A stretch of DNA of 8,798 nt from Lachnospiraceae bacterium UBA7182. GTDB lineage: Bacteria > Bacillota > Clostridia > Lachnospirales > Lachnospiraceae. Positions 1 to 7,651 of this stretch are shown here, in pieces. Each line of letters opens with the position of its first letter. Within the stretch, counting starts at the first letter, position 1. Under the pieces are notes generated by a model. That model made no database searches. It saw nothing but the letters and a program-made list of their open reading frames with translations, and was not told the DNA's origin. The stretch spans positions 1 to 8,798 of the forward strand of contig DKVI01000101.1 in NCBI GenBank assembly GCA_002491115.1. The letters are read 5' to 3'. A program made the translations under genes and the position numbers.

Positions 1-14
1 TTAATAAAGTTGGA

Positions 15-1538
15 TTATACTAGGTTCCAGGGCAGATTGCCGCCCATGATGCCTTCTACAATCATTTTCATCAAAGTCGCCTGGGGAGCCGGAACTTCCG
101 CGCCGCCGTAACCGTAGGCCGTATTCAGAAGATATAATACGCCGCCGATGGCAAGGCCCGAAGCCACCACACCGATCAGTTCGCCGATCTGCTGGCGCTT
201 CGGCGTCGCGCCCAGTAAAAAGCCGGTCTTTAAATCCTGTGAGGTATCGCCCGCGATGGCAGCCACGATACAGATCACGGAACCGATGGCAATGGCGCCT
301 GTCATACCTGTGATGCCGCTGTCACCGGACGCTTTGATGGCAAAAGTAGCAATCAGAAGGGTGGCGATAGCCATACCGGATACCGGGTTATTGGAACTTC
401 CGATCAGGCCTACCATACGGGAGGAAACCGTCGCGAAGAAGAAACCGAAAATCACGATGATCACCGCGCCCAGAATGTTGACCGGAATCGCCGGTACCAG
501 CCAGACAATCAGAATCATAATCACAATACCGATCAGAACCACATTCATGGGAAGATCCTGGTCTGTCCTTGCGCCGCTTACGCTTCTTCCGCCTTTCATG
601 CTCTTCATGGAATCCCGGAAGGTGGTTATGATCAGCGGCAGCGACTTAACCAGAGATATGATACCGCCGGTAGCGATGGCACCCGCACCGATATAGCGCA
701 CATAAGAACCCCAGATGCTGGATGCTCCGCCTTTTGCGTAAAGCGCTCCGATGGTAACGCCCACGTCTGCCGGATACATCCAGGTGTCTGCCCCGAACAG
801 GCAGATCAGAGGAATAATCACCATCCAGCCCACCAGCGAGCCTACAAACATAAAGGACGCAATCCTTGGCCCTACGATATAACCCACGCCCAGGAGCGCC
901 GGGTAAACTTCCATGCCGATTTCGCCTTTGAAAGCCTTAAACTCTGCCGCCACGTCCGCCGGAATCACTTTGATACCGTCCACGACCAGTTTAAAGACAG
1001 CCGCCAGCCCCATGCCGCTGAATACGGTGGACGCGTTGGCTCCGCCCTCTTCTCCTGCCAGAAGCACTTCCGCGCAGGCGGTTCCTTCCGGATACAGAAG
1101 CGTCGCATGCTCTTTGACGATCAGCGCATTACGAAGCGGGATCATAAAAAGAACGCCTAAAATACCGCCGCACAGGGCAATCAGCGTAATTTCCACCAGG
1201 CTTGGCATATCGCACAGGCCTTCTTCTGCCCATAAGAACAGCGCAGGCATGGTAAAGATCGCGCCCGCAGCCAGAGACTCGCCTGCCGAACCGATCGTCT
1301 GGACCATATTGCTCTCCAGAATGGAGTTTTTCTTCATGATGACGCGGATGACGCCCATGGAGATGACCGCCGCCGGTATGGATGCTGATACGGTCATACC
1401 CACTCTCAGGCCAAGATACGCGTTGGCCGCACCGAACACGATCGCCAGGATAATACCCATAATGATCGAAGTTACGGTAAATTCCGGCGTAATCTTATCC
1501 GCAGGAACATACGGTTGGAACTCTTTGTTTTCGTTCAT
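15..1538 (-). CDS. OPT-family transporter, C-terminally truncated
   Basis: Integral membrane transporter of the OPT superfamily (prokaryotic oligopeptide transporter branch), which imports peptides or metal chelates by proton coupling; the substrate cannot be read from sequence. The 507-residue product is strongly hydrophobic, with membrane segments at roughly 22-42, 50-68, 88-103, 113-137, 212-250, 281-305, 331-372, 388-402, 408-430 and 452-471. Family signatures visible: GLRVGMTVSASIP (43-55), QTIGSAGES (80-88), YPEGTACAEVL (149-159), GSSNNPVSGM (380-389) and AGDTSQDLKTG (429-439). The start ATG at 1538 has an AAGGGAG ribosome-binding site 7 bases upstream (1546-1552) and its own promoter. 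Prokaryotic members are usually about 600 residues or more. Here the frame stops right after PWNLV, where the family normally continues into further membrane helices, so about 100 or more residues seem missing. It may be a disrupted, non-functional gene. Family assignment is confident; intactness is doubtful. Confidence 0.88.
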   Translation of the reverse strand: MNENKEFQPYVPADKITPEFTVTSIIMGIILAIVFGAANAYLGLRVGMTVSASIPAAVISMGVIRVIMKKNSILESNMVQTIGSAGESLAAGAIFTMPALFLWAEEGLCDMPSLVEITLIALCGGILGVLFMIPLRNALIVKEHATLLYPEGTACAEVLLAGEEGGANASTVFSGMGLAAVFKLVVDGIKVIPADVAAEFKAFKGEIGMEVYPALLGVGYIVGPRIASFMFVGSLVGWMVIIPLICLFGADTWMYPADVGVTIGALYAKGGASSIWGSYVRYIGAGAIATGGIISLVKSLPLIITTFRDSMKSMKGGRSVSGARTDQDLPMNVVLIGIVIMILIVWLVPAIPVNILGAVIIVIFGFFFATVSSRMVGLIGSSNNPVSGMAIATLLIATFAIKASGDSGITGMTGAIAIGSVICIVAAIAGDTSQDLKTGFLLGATPKRQQIGELIGVVASGLAIGGVLYLLNTAYGYGGAEVPAPQATLMKMIVEGIMGGNLPWNLV

Positions 1539-1575
1539 GTCTTTTCTCCCTTATTCTTTTGATAGTATATGCTCC

Positions 1576-1604
1576 ATTATACCGAATCTGTGCAATATTT
1601 ACAA
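1576..1604 (-). promoter_or_regulatory. Promoter of the OPT transporter gene
   Basis: Read on the minus strand, a TTGTAA -35 box (1599-1604) and a perfect TATAAT -10 box (1576-1581) are separated by exactly 17 bases, as expected for the housekeeping sigma factor. Transcription would start near 1569, giving a leader of about 30 bases before the ATG at 1538. The sequence upstream of the -35 box is almost pure A/T. Confidence 0.75.
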
Positions 1605-1607
1605 GAA

Positions 1608-1624
1608 AACATTTAAAAAATGTT
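1608..1624. repeat. 7-bp inverted repeat upstream of OPT -35 box
   Basis: AACATTT (1608-1614) and AAATGTT (1618-1624) form a perfect inverted repeat with a 3-base spacer, beginning 3 bases beyond the -35 box of the OPT promoter. The position suits a regulator-binding site. The repeat is almost all A/T in an A/T-rich region, so chance is a real alternative. As a terminator for pyc it would be weak: the stem has one G-C pair and only a short T-run follows on the minus strand. Confidence 0.35.
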
Positions 1625-1681
1625 AAGAAAGTTAAAAAAAGAATAAATTTTCAATAAAAAACTGCTTTTATATTGTGCAAT

Positions 1682-4600
1682 TTACTTATTCAGCTTCGCA
1701 ACCATCTGCCCGGCTTTGACCTGCTGCCCTTCGGATACATAGATTCTCTCCACCACGCCGGAAGCCTGCGCCAGTATATTGGTTTCCATCTTCATGGCTT
1801 CGATCACCGCGATGGGCTGTTTTTCCTCCACGGTTTCGCCTTCTTTGACCATAATCTTGATGATATTTCCGGGAATATTGGCCCCGATTTCCATCGGATT
1901 GTCTTCCTCCGCATAGAGTACCGCGTTGTGGGCATTCACCGTTATATCGGTATCTTTGATTTTTATAATGCGCCGGTTGCCGTTGATCTCAAAGATCGCC
2001 TCCCGGTTGCCTTCCGTGTCCGCCGGTTTTACTTCCTGCAGCCTGACCATCATAATGTTTCCTTCGTCAAACTTGACTTCGCAGGTCTCGCCTTCACTTA
2101 AGCCGTGGAAGAAAATATCGGAACCCATATGCCGGAAGTTGCCGTCTTTACGGATGCTGTTTATGTAATCTTCAAATACCTTCGGATAAAGGGCATAACT
2201 GATCACTTCCCTGGAAGTCCCTTCCAGCTCCAGATTCTCCTGCAGATAGGTCCGGATCGCCTCAAAATCTTCCGGCGGCAGCAGTTCTCCCGGCCTTGTG
2301 GTGATCGCCGGTTTGTCTTTTAGCACAAGTTTCTGAAGTCTGTCAGGAAATCCGCCTTCCGGCTGTCCCATCATACCTTCAAAATAAGATACGACCGAAT
2401 CCGGGAAATCGATCCCCGCGGCTTTCTCGTATATATTTTCAGGTGTCAGTTCATTCTGCACCATAAAAATCGCCATGTCTCCCACCACTTTGGATGTGGG
2501 CGTCACTTTGACGATATCACCCAGCATGGTATTGACGGTCTTGTACATATCTTTTACTTCTTCAAATTTGTAACCAAGCCCGAAGCTTTCCACCTGGGGT
2601 TTTAAATTGGAATACTGTCCGCCCGGAATCTCATATTTATAAATCTCCGCCGTGGAGGTTACAAGCTCGGACTCAAAACCGCCATAGACCGGACGCACGT
2701 CCCGCCAGTATTCGGATATCTTCTGTAACTGGTCCGGATCAAGCCCTGTATCCCGTTCGCTGTTCTGCAGCGCCGCCACCACGGAGTTAAGGGCCGGCTG
2801 AGAAGTAAGTCCGCTCATGGAATTAAAGGCCGCGTCCACAATATCCACGCCTGCCTGCGCTGCCATCAGGATCGCCGCCACGCCGTTGCCGGACGTATCA
2901 TGGGTGTGCAGATGAATCGGAATACCGATTTCCTGCTTTAACGCTTTCACCAGTTTTTCTGCTGCCATGGGTTTTAAAAGGCCAGACATATCTTTGATGC
3001 CCAGGATATGGCTGCCTCTCTTTTCCAGCTCTTTTGCCATACGGACATAATAATGCAGGTTATATTTTTCTCTGCTTTCGTCCAGTATATCGCCGGTATA
3101 GCAGATGCACGCCTCCGCCAGTTTCCCCTGGTTCAGCGTCTCGTCCAGCGCGATCTCCATGCCCTGTATCCAGTTCAGCGAATCAAAGATACGGAACAGG
3201 TCAATACCGGAGGCGGCCGCTTCTTTTACAAACGCCCGGATTACATTGTCCGGATAATTTTTGTATCCGACTCCGTTGGCGCCCCGGATCAGCATCTGGA
3301 AAAGGATGTTCGGCATCTGCCTGCGCAGCGTGTCCAGCCTTTCCCAGGGTGATTCTTTTAAGAAACGGTACGCGGTGTCAAAAGTAGCCCCGCCCCACAT
3401 TTCCAGAGAGAACAGATCCTTTCCGTAGACGGAGACCGCCGGCGCGATCTTCTCCATATCCACCGTCCGCACCCTTGTGGCCATCAGGGACTGCTGGGCG
3501 TCCCGCATGGTCGTATCGGTAATCAAAAGTTTCTTTTGCTCCAGAATCCAGCTCTTGAATTTTTCCGCGCCCATCTCGTCAAACATCTGTTTGGTGCCGC
3601 GCAGGCCTTTGCTTTCTTCGGAGGATAATTTCGGGAAAACGGGGACGTTAAACTGCGGCTTTATGCCCCTGGTCTCGTTTACAAATTTCTTTCCCAGAAA
3701 TTCCATCACTTTAAGCTCTGTATCTTCTACTTTCTCAATATCCAGAAGCTCCGGATTATTGGCGATAAAGCCGGTATCGCAGGCACCTCTGGCAAAATCG
3801 GGATGGTTTAAGACATTTAACATAAAGGCGATATTGGTCTTAACACCTTTGATCATGGTCTCCCGAAGGGCCCTTGTGGCCTTTAAGCGGGCGTCCTCAA
3901 AGGTGCGTCCATAGGCGGTCACTTTCAGAAGAAGGCTGTCATAGAAGGGCGTGATCTGAGCGCCCTGGAAGCCGTTCCCGCCGTCCAGGCGGATGCCCAG
4001 GCCGCCCGGCACCTGGTACGTCTCTATGATACCTGTATCCGGCATAAACTGATTGACCGGATCTTCCGTGGTAATCCTGCACTGAATCGCGTAGCCTCTG
4101 ACGCCGACGGCTTCCTGGGACGGAATCTGAATCCTGTCGGAAGCAAGGGTATACCCCTGGGCGACCAGAATCTGCGCCTGCACAATGTCGATGCCTGTTA
4201 CGATCTCCGAGACCGTATGTTCCACCTGAATCCTGGGATTCATCTCGATAAAATAGTGATCGCCTTTTTTATCTACCAGAAATTCCACGGTTCCGGCACT
4301 TCTGTAGTTTACGGCCCGGGCGATCTTTAAAGCGTCTTCGCAAATGGCCTGCCTTTGCTCTTTCGTAAGGCAGAGCGCCGGCGTAAATTCAATCACTTTC
4401 TGGTGTCTTCTCTGGATGGAGCAGTCACGCTCGTAAAGATGTACGATATTTCCTTCTTTATCGCCCAGGATCTGTACTTCGATATGCTTTGGATTTTCCA
4501 GATATTTTTCAATGAAAATGTCGTCGATCCCGAAAGCCTTGGCAGCCTCGCTTCTGGCGCTTCGGAATTGTAAGAGCAGTTCGTCTTCTGCCTGCACGAT

Positions 4601-5125
4601 GCGCATCCCGCGTCCGCCGCCGCCGGCAGCCGCTTTTAACATGACAGGATAACCGCAGATTCTCGCGATCTGAAGGGCCTCCTCCTCGGTCTGAATCGCC
4701 TTATCCACGCCCGGGATCGTGGGAACGCCCACGGAGCTTGCCACAATCTTGGACTTGATCTTATCCCCCAGCCGGTCCATCATCTCCGCTGTAGGCCCGA
4801 TAAACTCGATCCCCGCATCCGCGCATGCTTTGGCAAACTCCACGTTCTCCGCCAGAAAACCGTAGCCGGGATGAATCGCGTCCACGCCTTTTGCTCTCGC
4901 TAAAGAGATGATCTCGTCAATCCCAAGATAAGCTCCCACCGGCGTCTTTCCTCTGCCGATCTGGTACGCTTCGTCCGCGTTTACCCGAAACAGCGCGTTT
5001 TTATCCTCCTCCGAATAGATCGCCACCGTACGGATGCCCAGTTCACTGCACGCCCTGAAAATTCGTATGGCGATTTCACCGCGGTTCGCTACCAGCACCC
5101 TTTTAAATTTTTTGGTTTTTGACAT
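1682..5125 (-). CDS. pyc: Pyruvate carboxylase, single-chain, biotin-dependent
   Basis: Carboxylates pyruvate to oxaloacetate using ATP and bicarbonate; a cytosolic anaplerotic enzyme, normally a tetramer. The 1147 residues match the family's usual length of about 1,150 and hold every domain in order. Biotin carboxylase (about 1-460) shows HPGYGFLAEN (85-94), the glycine-rich ATP-grasp loop AAAGGGGRGMR (165-175) and EMNPRIQVEH (294-303). The carboxyltransferase (about 530-800) shows TDTTMRDAQQS (536-546, metal ligand Asp542), GIKDMSG (709-715, the lysine carbamylated in this family), HLHTHD (738-743) and SGLTSQP (771-777). A PYC/OADA domain follows, then a biotinyl domain with EAMKMET, biotinylated at Lys1112. 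The presence of both biotin carboxylase and carboxyltransferase in one chain rules out a split oxaloacetate decarboxylase or acetyl-CoA carboxylase subunit. The start at 5125 has an AGGGGG site 6 bases upstream (5132-5137). No key residue is missing. Confidence 0.98.
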   Translation of the reverse strand: MSKTKKFKRVLVANRGEIAIRIFRACSELGIRTVAIYSEEDKNALFRVNADEAYQIGRGKTPVGAYLGIDEIISLARAKGVDAIHPGYGFLAENVEFAKACADAGIEFIGPTAEMMDRLGDKIKSKIVASSVGVPTIPGVDKAIQTEEEALQIARICGYPVMLKAAAGGGGRGMRIVQAEDELLLQFRSARSEAAKAFGIDDIFIEKYLENPKHIEVQILGDKEGNIVHLYERDCSIQRRHQKVIEFTPALCLTKEQRQAICEDALKIARAVNYRSAGTVEFLVDKKGDHYFIEMNPRIQVEHTVSEIVTGIDIVQAQILVAQGYTLASDRIQIPSQEAVGVRGYAIQCRITTEDPVNQFMPDTGIIETYQVPGGLGIRLDGGNGFQGAQITPFYDSLLLKVTAYGRTFEDARLKATRALRETMIKGVKTNIAFMLNVLNHPDFARGACDTGFIANNPELLDIEKVEDTELKVMEFLGKKFVNETRGIKPQFNVPVFPKLSSEESKGLRGTKQMFDEMGAEKFKSWILEQKKLLITDTTMRDAQQSLMATRVRTVDMEKIAPAVSVYGKDLFSLEMWGGATFDTAYRFLKESPWERLDTLRRQMPNILFQMLIRGANGVGYKNYPDNVIRAFVKEAAASGIDLFRIFDSLNWIQGMEIALDETLNQGKLAEACICYTGDILDESREKYNLHYYVRMAKELEKRGSHILGIKDMSGLLKPMAAEKLVKALKQEIGIPIHLHTHDTSGNGVAAILMAAQAGVDIVDAAFNSMSGLTSQPALNSVVAALQNSERDTGLDPDQLQKISEYWRDVRPVYGGFESELVTSTAEIYKYEIPGGQYSNLKPQVESFGLGYKFEEVKDMYKTVNTMLGDIVKVTPTSKVVGDMAIFMVQNELTPENIYEKAAGIDFPDSVVSYFEGMMGQPEGGFPDRLQKLVLKDKPAITTRPGELLPPEDFEAIRTYLQENLELEGTSREVISYALYPKVFEDYINSIRKDGNFRHMGSDIFFHGLSEGETCEVKFDEGNIMMVRLQEVKPADTEGNREAIFEINGNRRIIKIKDTDITVNAHNAVLYAEEDNPMEIGANIPGNIIKIMVKEGETVEEKQPIAVIEAMKMETNILAQASGVVERIYVSEGQQVKAGQMVAKLNK

Positions 5126-5146
5126 TTTTTACCCCCTGTAATAGAT

Positions 5147-5175
5147 TTTATAAACAATCAGCTGTCTGCTGACAA
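5147..5175 (-). promoter_or_regulatory. Proximal promoter of pyc (P2)
   Basis: On the minus strand, TTGTCA (5170-5175) and TATAAA (5147-5152) are separated by 17 bases. The start point would fall near 5140, leaving a leader of only about 15 bases that still includes the AGGGGG ribosome-binding site. The spacer and -35 box contain a short inverted repeat (listed separately). Confidence 0.65.
5159..5174. repeat. Overlapping short palindromes within pyc P2
   Basis: On the plus strand TCAGC (5158/5159 onward) and GCTGA form a 5-bp inverted repeat around TGTCT, and TGTC (5163-5166) with GACA (5171-5174) forms a second one. They sit across the -35 box and spacer of the proximal pyc promoter, a place where a bound repressor would block RNA polymerase. 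In a transcript from the distal promoter the first could form a small hairpin. The arms are short, so this is only a candidate operator. Confidence 0.3.
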
Positions 5176-5213
5176 TTTACCCCTTTTGTACCTTCTTAAT
5201 AAATATACAGACT

Positions 5214-5242
5214 ATCATATCATTTACCTTGTACTTTTTCAA
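5214..5242 (-). promoter_or_regulatory. Distal promoter of pyc (P1), extended -10
   Basis: On the minus strand, TTGAAA (5237-5242) and TATGAT (5214-5219) are separated by 17 bases, and the -10 box is preceded by TGA, giving an extended -10 (TGnTATGAT). Transcription would begin near 5207, after the cls terminator, giving a leader of about 80 bases that runs through the proximal promoter. As a sequence match it is at least as good as P2. Confidence 0.65.
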
Positions 5243-5270
5243 CCAACTATTTGGATATTTGCGGCAAAAT

Positions 5271-5314
5271 AACGAAAAAAGCATTTTATCCATATATTTC
5301 ATGGACAAAATGCT
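5271..5314 (-). terminator. Intrinsic terminator after cls
   Basis: In the minus-strand RNA, bases 5314-5303 pair with 5291-5280 to form a 12-bp stem containing one G-U pair (two more A-U pairs can close into the loop), with an 11-base loop, followed at once by a run of six U (5280-5275). It begins 29 bases after the cls stop codon. On the plus strand no T-run follows the hairpin, so it acts in one direction. It separates the DUF362-larB-cls unit from pyc. Confidence 0.88.
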
Positions 5315-5343
5315 GTCTTTGTTACTGTTGCTTTCTCATATTT

Positions 5344-6876
5344 TCACATCAGGGGCGCGATCACCCGCAGCACAGACGATATCATGTTTCCGATCAGTCC
5401 CTGGCGGCAGTCGCCTAAAGATACCTGATGGCATTTTAAGAAACAGTCTTCCATATCTTTTTTCACATCCAGCACGGCTTTGCACCCGTATAAAAACGTC
5501 CCGCATTCAAAATGCAGATACAGGCTGCGAAAATCCATGTTGATGGTGCCTACGGTCGCCACTTTATCGTCGCACACATAAGATTTGGCATGCACAAAGC
5601 CGGGCGTATACTCATAGATCTGCACACCCGCTTTCAGAAGCGGCGGATAATAGGATTTTGCCATATAAAAGACTGTCGGCTTATCCGGTATGCCCGGCAT
5701 CAGGATCCGCACGTCCACCCCCCTTTTGGAAGCAAGGCAGAGAGCATTTTCCATCTCGTCGCTGATCAGCAGATAGGGCGTGGCAATATACACATAATCC
5801 TTTGCCTGATTTAATATGTTAATGTAAACATTTTCTCCCATCTCCTCATTGTCCAGCGGCGTATCCGCATAGGGAACCACATATCCGTCCTCCTCAAAGG
5901 GCTCTTTATGCCAGATACGGGGTTTAAATACACTGTAATCCAGATCCGGCGCCCGAAAAGCGTTCCACACTTCCAGAAACATCAGCGAAAAATTAAACAC
6001 CGCGTCTCCGTGAAGCCGGACGCCGGTATCCTTCCAGTGGCCGAACCGAAGCTTCTGATTGATATATTCATCCGCCAGATTAATCCCGCCGTTGTAGGCC
6101 GTATGGCCGTCAATGACCAGAATCTTACGATGATCCCGGTTGTTCATAACCAGGGACAAAAAGGGCACAAACCGGTTAAACGCCAGACACTTGATCCCCT
6201 TGCGCTCCATCAGATCCGCGTAATGAAACGGAAGCAAAGAGACACAGCCCACATCGTCATAGATCAGCCGCACGTCCACGCCTTGTTTTACCTTCTGCTC
6301 CAGGATCGCAAGGATCGCATTCCACATCAGGCCTTCCTGGATAATAAAATATTCCAGGAATATATAATGTTCGGCTTTTTTCAGATCCTCCACCATGGCG
6401 GCAAACATATCCTCTCCCAGCGGGTAATAGGTAACTTCTGTATTTTTCCAGACCGGATACGGCCCGTAAGTCCCGATATAACGGATGTTGCCCGCTATGG
6501 ACGGGTCCTGCGCATCAATCTCATGCAGCACCCATTCGTTCTGGGACATGGTCTGTCTCATCTCCTCTTTGACCAGCGCCATGCGGACGGCCAGGCGTTT
6601 GCTGGGCTTTTTATTGCCGATCATAAGATATAAAACACCTCCGAACAGAGGAAAGCCCATGACCACAATGATCCAGGCAATCTTGTAGGAGGAGTTTTCG
6701 TCTTTACGGATCAGATACAAAAGGATCAGAATACTTACAACCCGGAAGAATCCGTTAATAAATACAGAATAACTGGTCAGCCGCCCCAGAAAGAGAAGCC
6801 ACCAGAAGATCTGTAAAAGCAGCGCCGTCCCTACCAGGACAAGTCTGCTTTTGAATACTTTAAACAGTTTTTTCAT
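5344..6876 (-). CDS. cls: Cardiolipin synthase (phospholipase D family)
   Basis: Membrane enzyme that condenses two phosphatidylglycerol molecules to cardiolipin plus glycerol. The 510 residues match the usual Firmicutes length. Two N-terminal membrane helices are visible (about 11-31 and 42-56, with a further hydrophobic stretch at 65-86), followed by two phospholipase D repeats with complete HxKx4D motifs: His249/Lys251/Asp256 (HRKILVID) and His429/Lys431/Asp436 (HAKSYVCD). The C-terminal VIAPLM resembles the hydrophobic tail of bacterial Cls. I chose the ATG at 6876 (MKKLFKVFKS): it gives a typical N-terminus, while the in-frame ATG at 6939 would add 21 polar, family-unlike residues inside larB. 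The start overlaps the larB end by 17 bases; the best ribosome-binding match is a poor GGCGG at 6886-6890, so translational coupling to larB is likely. The gene is closed by a strong terminator. Confidence 0.93.
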   Translation of the reverse strand: MKKLFKVFKSRLVLVGTALLLQIFWWLLFLGRLTSYSVFINGFFRVVSILILLYLIRKDENSSYKIAWIIVVMGFPLFGGVLYLMIGNKKPSKRLAVRMALVKEEMRQTMSQNEWVLHEIDAQDPSIAGNIRYIGTYGPYPVWKNTEVTYYPLGEDMFAAMVEDLKKAEHYIFLEYFIIQEGLMWNAILAILEQKVKQGVDVRLIYDDVGCVSLLPFHYADLMERKGIKCLAFNRFVPFLSLVMNNRDHRKILVIDGHTAYNGGINLADEYINQKLRFGHWKDTGVRLHGDAVFNFSLMFLEVWNAFRAPDLDYSVFKPRIWHKEPFEEDGYVVPYADTPLDNEEMGENVYINILNQAKDYVYIATPYLLISDEMENALCLASKRGVDVRILMPGIPDKPTVFYMAKSYYPPLLKAGVQIYEYTPGFVHAKSYVCDDKVATVGTINMDFRSLYLHFECGTFLYGCKAVLDVKKDMEDCFLKCHQVSLGDCRQGLIGNMISSVLRVIAPLM

Positions 6877-7621
6877 GTCCGTATACCGCCAGTCGATTGA
6901 TCTGGGTCGCCACATAACCGGCGCCATAACCATTGTCAATATTTACGACCGTGATCCCGTTGGCACAGGAGTTGATCATGGTCAGAAGCGCGGAGAGTCC
7001 GTGAAAGCTTGCCCCGTAGCCCACGCTGGTGGGTACGGCGATAACCGGCACATCCACAAGCCCGGCCACCACGCCGGGAAGCGCGCCCTCCATGCCCGCC
7101 ACAGCCACCACACAGTTCACATTTTCAAAGACTTTCAGGTTGCCAAGAAGCCTGTGAATCCCCGCCACGCCCACATCATAAAGCCGGGTCACCCGGGTGC
7201 CGAAAAATTCCGCGCTTCCCGCCGCCTCCTCCGCCACCGGAATATCCGCCGTACCGCCTGTGCAGACGACGATACGGCCAATCCCTTCTTTTTTCTTACA
7301 CTCTGCCTTCAGAAGACGGGATACCGGATCATAGGTAAATTCCGGCACGGCTTCCATGACTGCCCCGGCCTGCTCCTTTGACGCCCTTGTCCCGAGTACA
7401 TTGATCCGCTCTGACACCATACGCGCGCAGATGCCCACCAGATGATCCGTCTCTTTTCCCTGGCAGTAAATCACTTCTTCAAATCCCTGGCGCACGTTTC
7501 TGTGATGATCGATCTTGGCATATCCCAGGTCTTCATACGGTAGTTTTTTTAGAAGCTCCGCGGCTTCTTTTATATCCATCTGACCGGATTTTACTTCGGT
7601 CAGGATCGCGTTTACATCCAT
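6860..7621 (-). CDS. larB: LarB, nickel-pincer cofactor biosynthesis carboxylase
   Basis: LarB carboxylates and hydrolyses nicotinic acid adenine dinucleotide to pyridinium-3,5-biscarboxylate mononucleotide, the first step towards the nickel-pincer nucleotide cofactor of lactate racemase (LarA) and relatives. The 253 residues match the family. The N-terminal helical part ends in LPYEDLGYAKIDHHRNVRQG (27-46) and EEVIYCQGK (48-56), typical of LarB; the C-terminal part is a PurE (AIR carboxylase)-like fold with VVCTGGTADIPVAEEA (118-133), GMEGALPGVVAG (176-187) and PTSVGYGASF (197-206). Glu178 and Cys219 (NSCANGI) have the same 41-residue spacing as the catalytic Glu180 and Cys221 I recall for Lactobacillus plantarum LarB. 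The start at 7621 has AAAAAGGGG 7 bases upstream (7629-7637). It lies 30 bases after the DUF362 gene and overlaps cls. LarC, LarE and LarA are not in this window. A PurE purine enzyme is unlikely given length and N-terminal domain. Confidence 0.93.
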   Translation of the reverse strand: MDVNAILTEVKSGQMDIKEAAELLKKLPYEDLGYAKIDHHRNVRQGFEEVIYCQGKETDHLVGICARMVSERINVLGTRASKEQAGAVMEAVPEFTYDPVSRLLKAECKKKEGIGRIVVCTGGTADIPVAEEAAGSAEFFGTRVTRLYDVGVAGIHRLLGNLKVFENVNCVVAVAGMEGALPGVVAGLVDVPVIAVPTSVGYGASFHGLSALLTMINSCANGITVVNIDNGYGAGYVATQINRLAVYGHEKTV

Positions 7622-7651
7622 AGCTGCGCCCCTTTTTGTTTTGATTGTTTT

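Larger units (their letters stand above)
1539..1681. other. AT-rich intergenic region, pyc to OPT gene
   Basis: This 143-base gap separates the pyc stop from the OPT start. It contains the OPT promoter and ribosome-binding site, an upstream inverted repeat, and long A/T tracts on the far side of the -35 box that could act as an UP element. An imperfect AT-only stem (1652-1661 pairing with 1666-1675, one mismatch, loop CTGC on the plus strand) lies just past the pyc stop, but it is not directly followed by a U-run, so I do not call it a terminator. Confidence 0.6.

Noticed and set aside
1..22. Terminal inverted repeat of an insertion sequence at the left edge
   Set aside because: The OPT truncation suggests a junction, but these bases match no IS end that I recognise and no transposase or second end is visible, so no element can be named.
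913..1626. 237-codon open frame on the plus strand opposite the OPT gene
   Set aside because: Antisense to the strongly conserved OPT coding sequence, low-complexity Ser/Pro/Ile-rich composition, and its end crosses the OPT promoter region; no family resemblance.
3008..3387. Overlapping plus-strand open frames opposite the pyc carboxyltransferase domain
   Set aside because: Two different frames over the same stretch, both antisense to conserved pyc sequence and both unlike any protein family I recognise.
5160..5196. Possible five-codon leader peptide (TTG start after AAAAGGGG) in the distal pyc leader
   Set aside because: Very short, non-ATG start, no run of regulatory codons and no attenuator hairpin with a U-run; chance is sufficient explanation.
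5126..5207. Riboswitch or T-box in the pyc leader
   Set aside because: The leader is only about 80 bases, lacks conserved riboswitch or T-box sequence blocks and has no terminator/antiterminator pair.
5908..6633. 241-codon open frame on the plus strand opposite cls
   Set aside because: It is antisense to a complete, motif-bearing cls gene, has no recognisable domain, and has no sensible ribosome-binding context; it is a by-product of codon use in cls.
6877..6939. Longer N-terminus for cls from the ATG at 6939
   Set aside because: It would add 21 residues inside larB that look unlike a Cls N-terminus, whereas the ATG at 6876 begins a typical MKKLF-type N-terminus leading straight into the first membrane helix.
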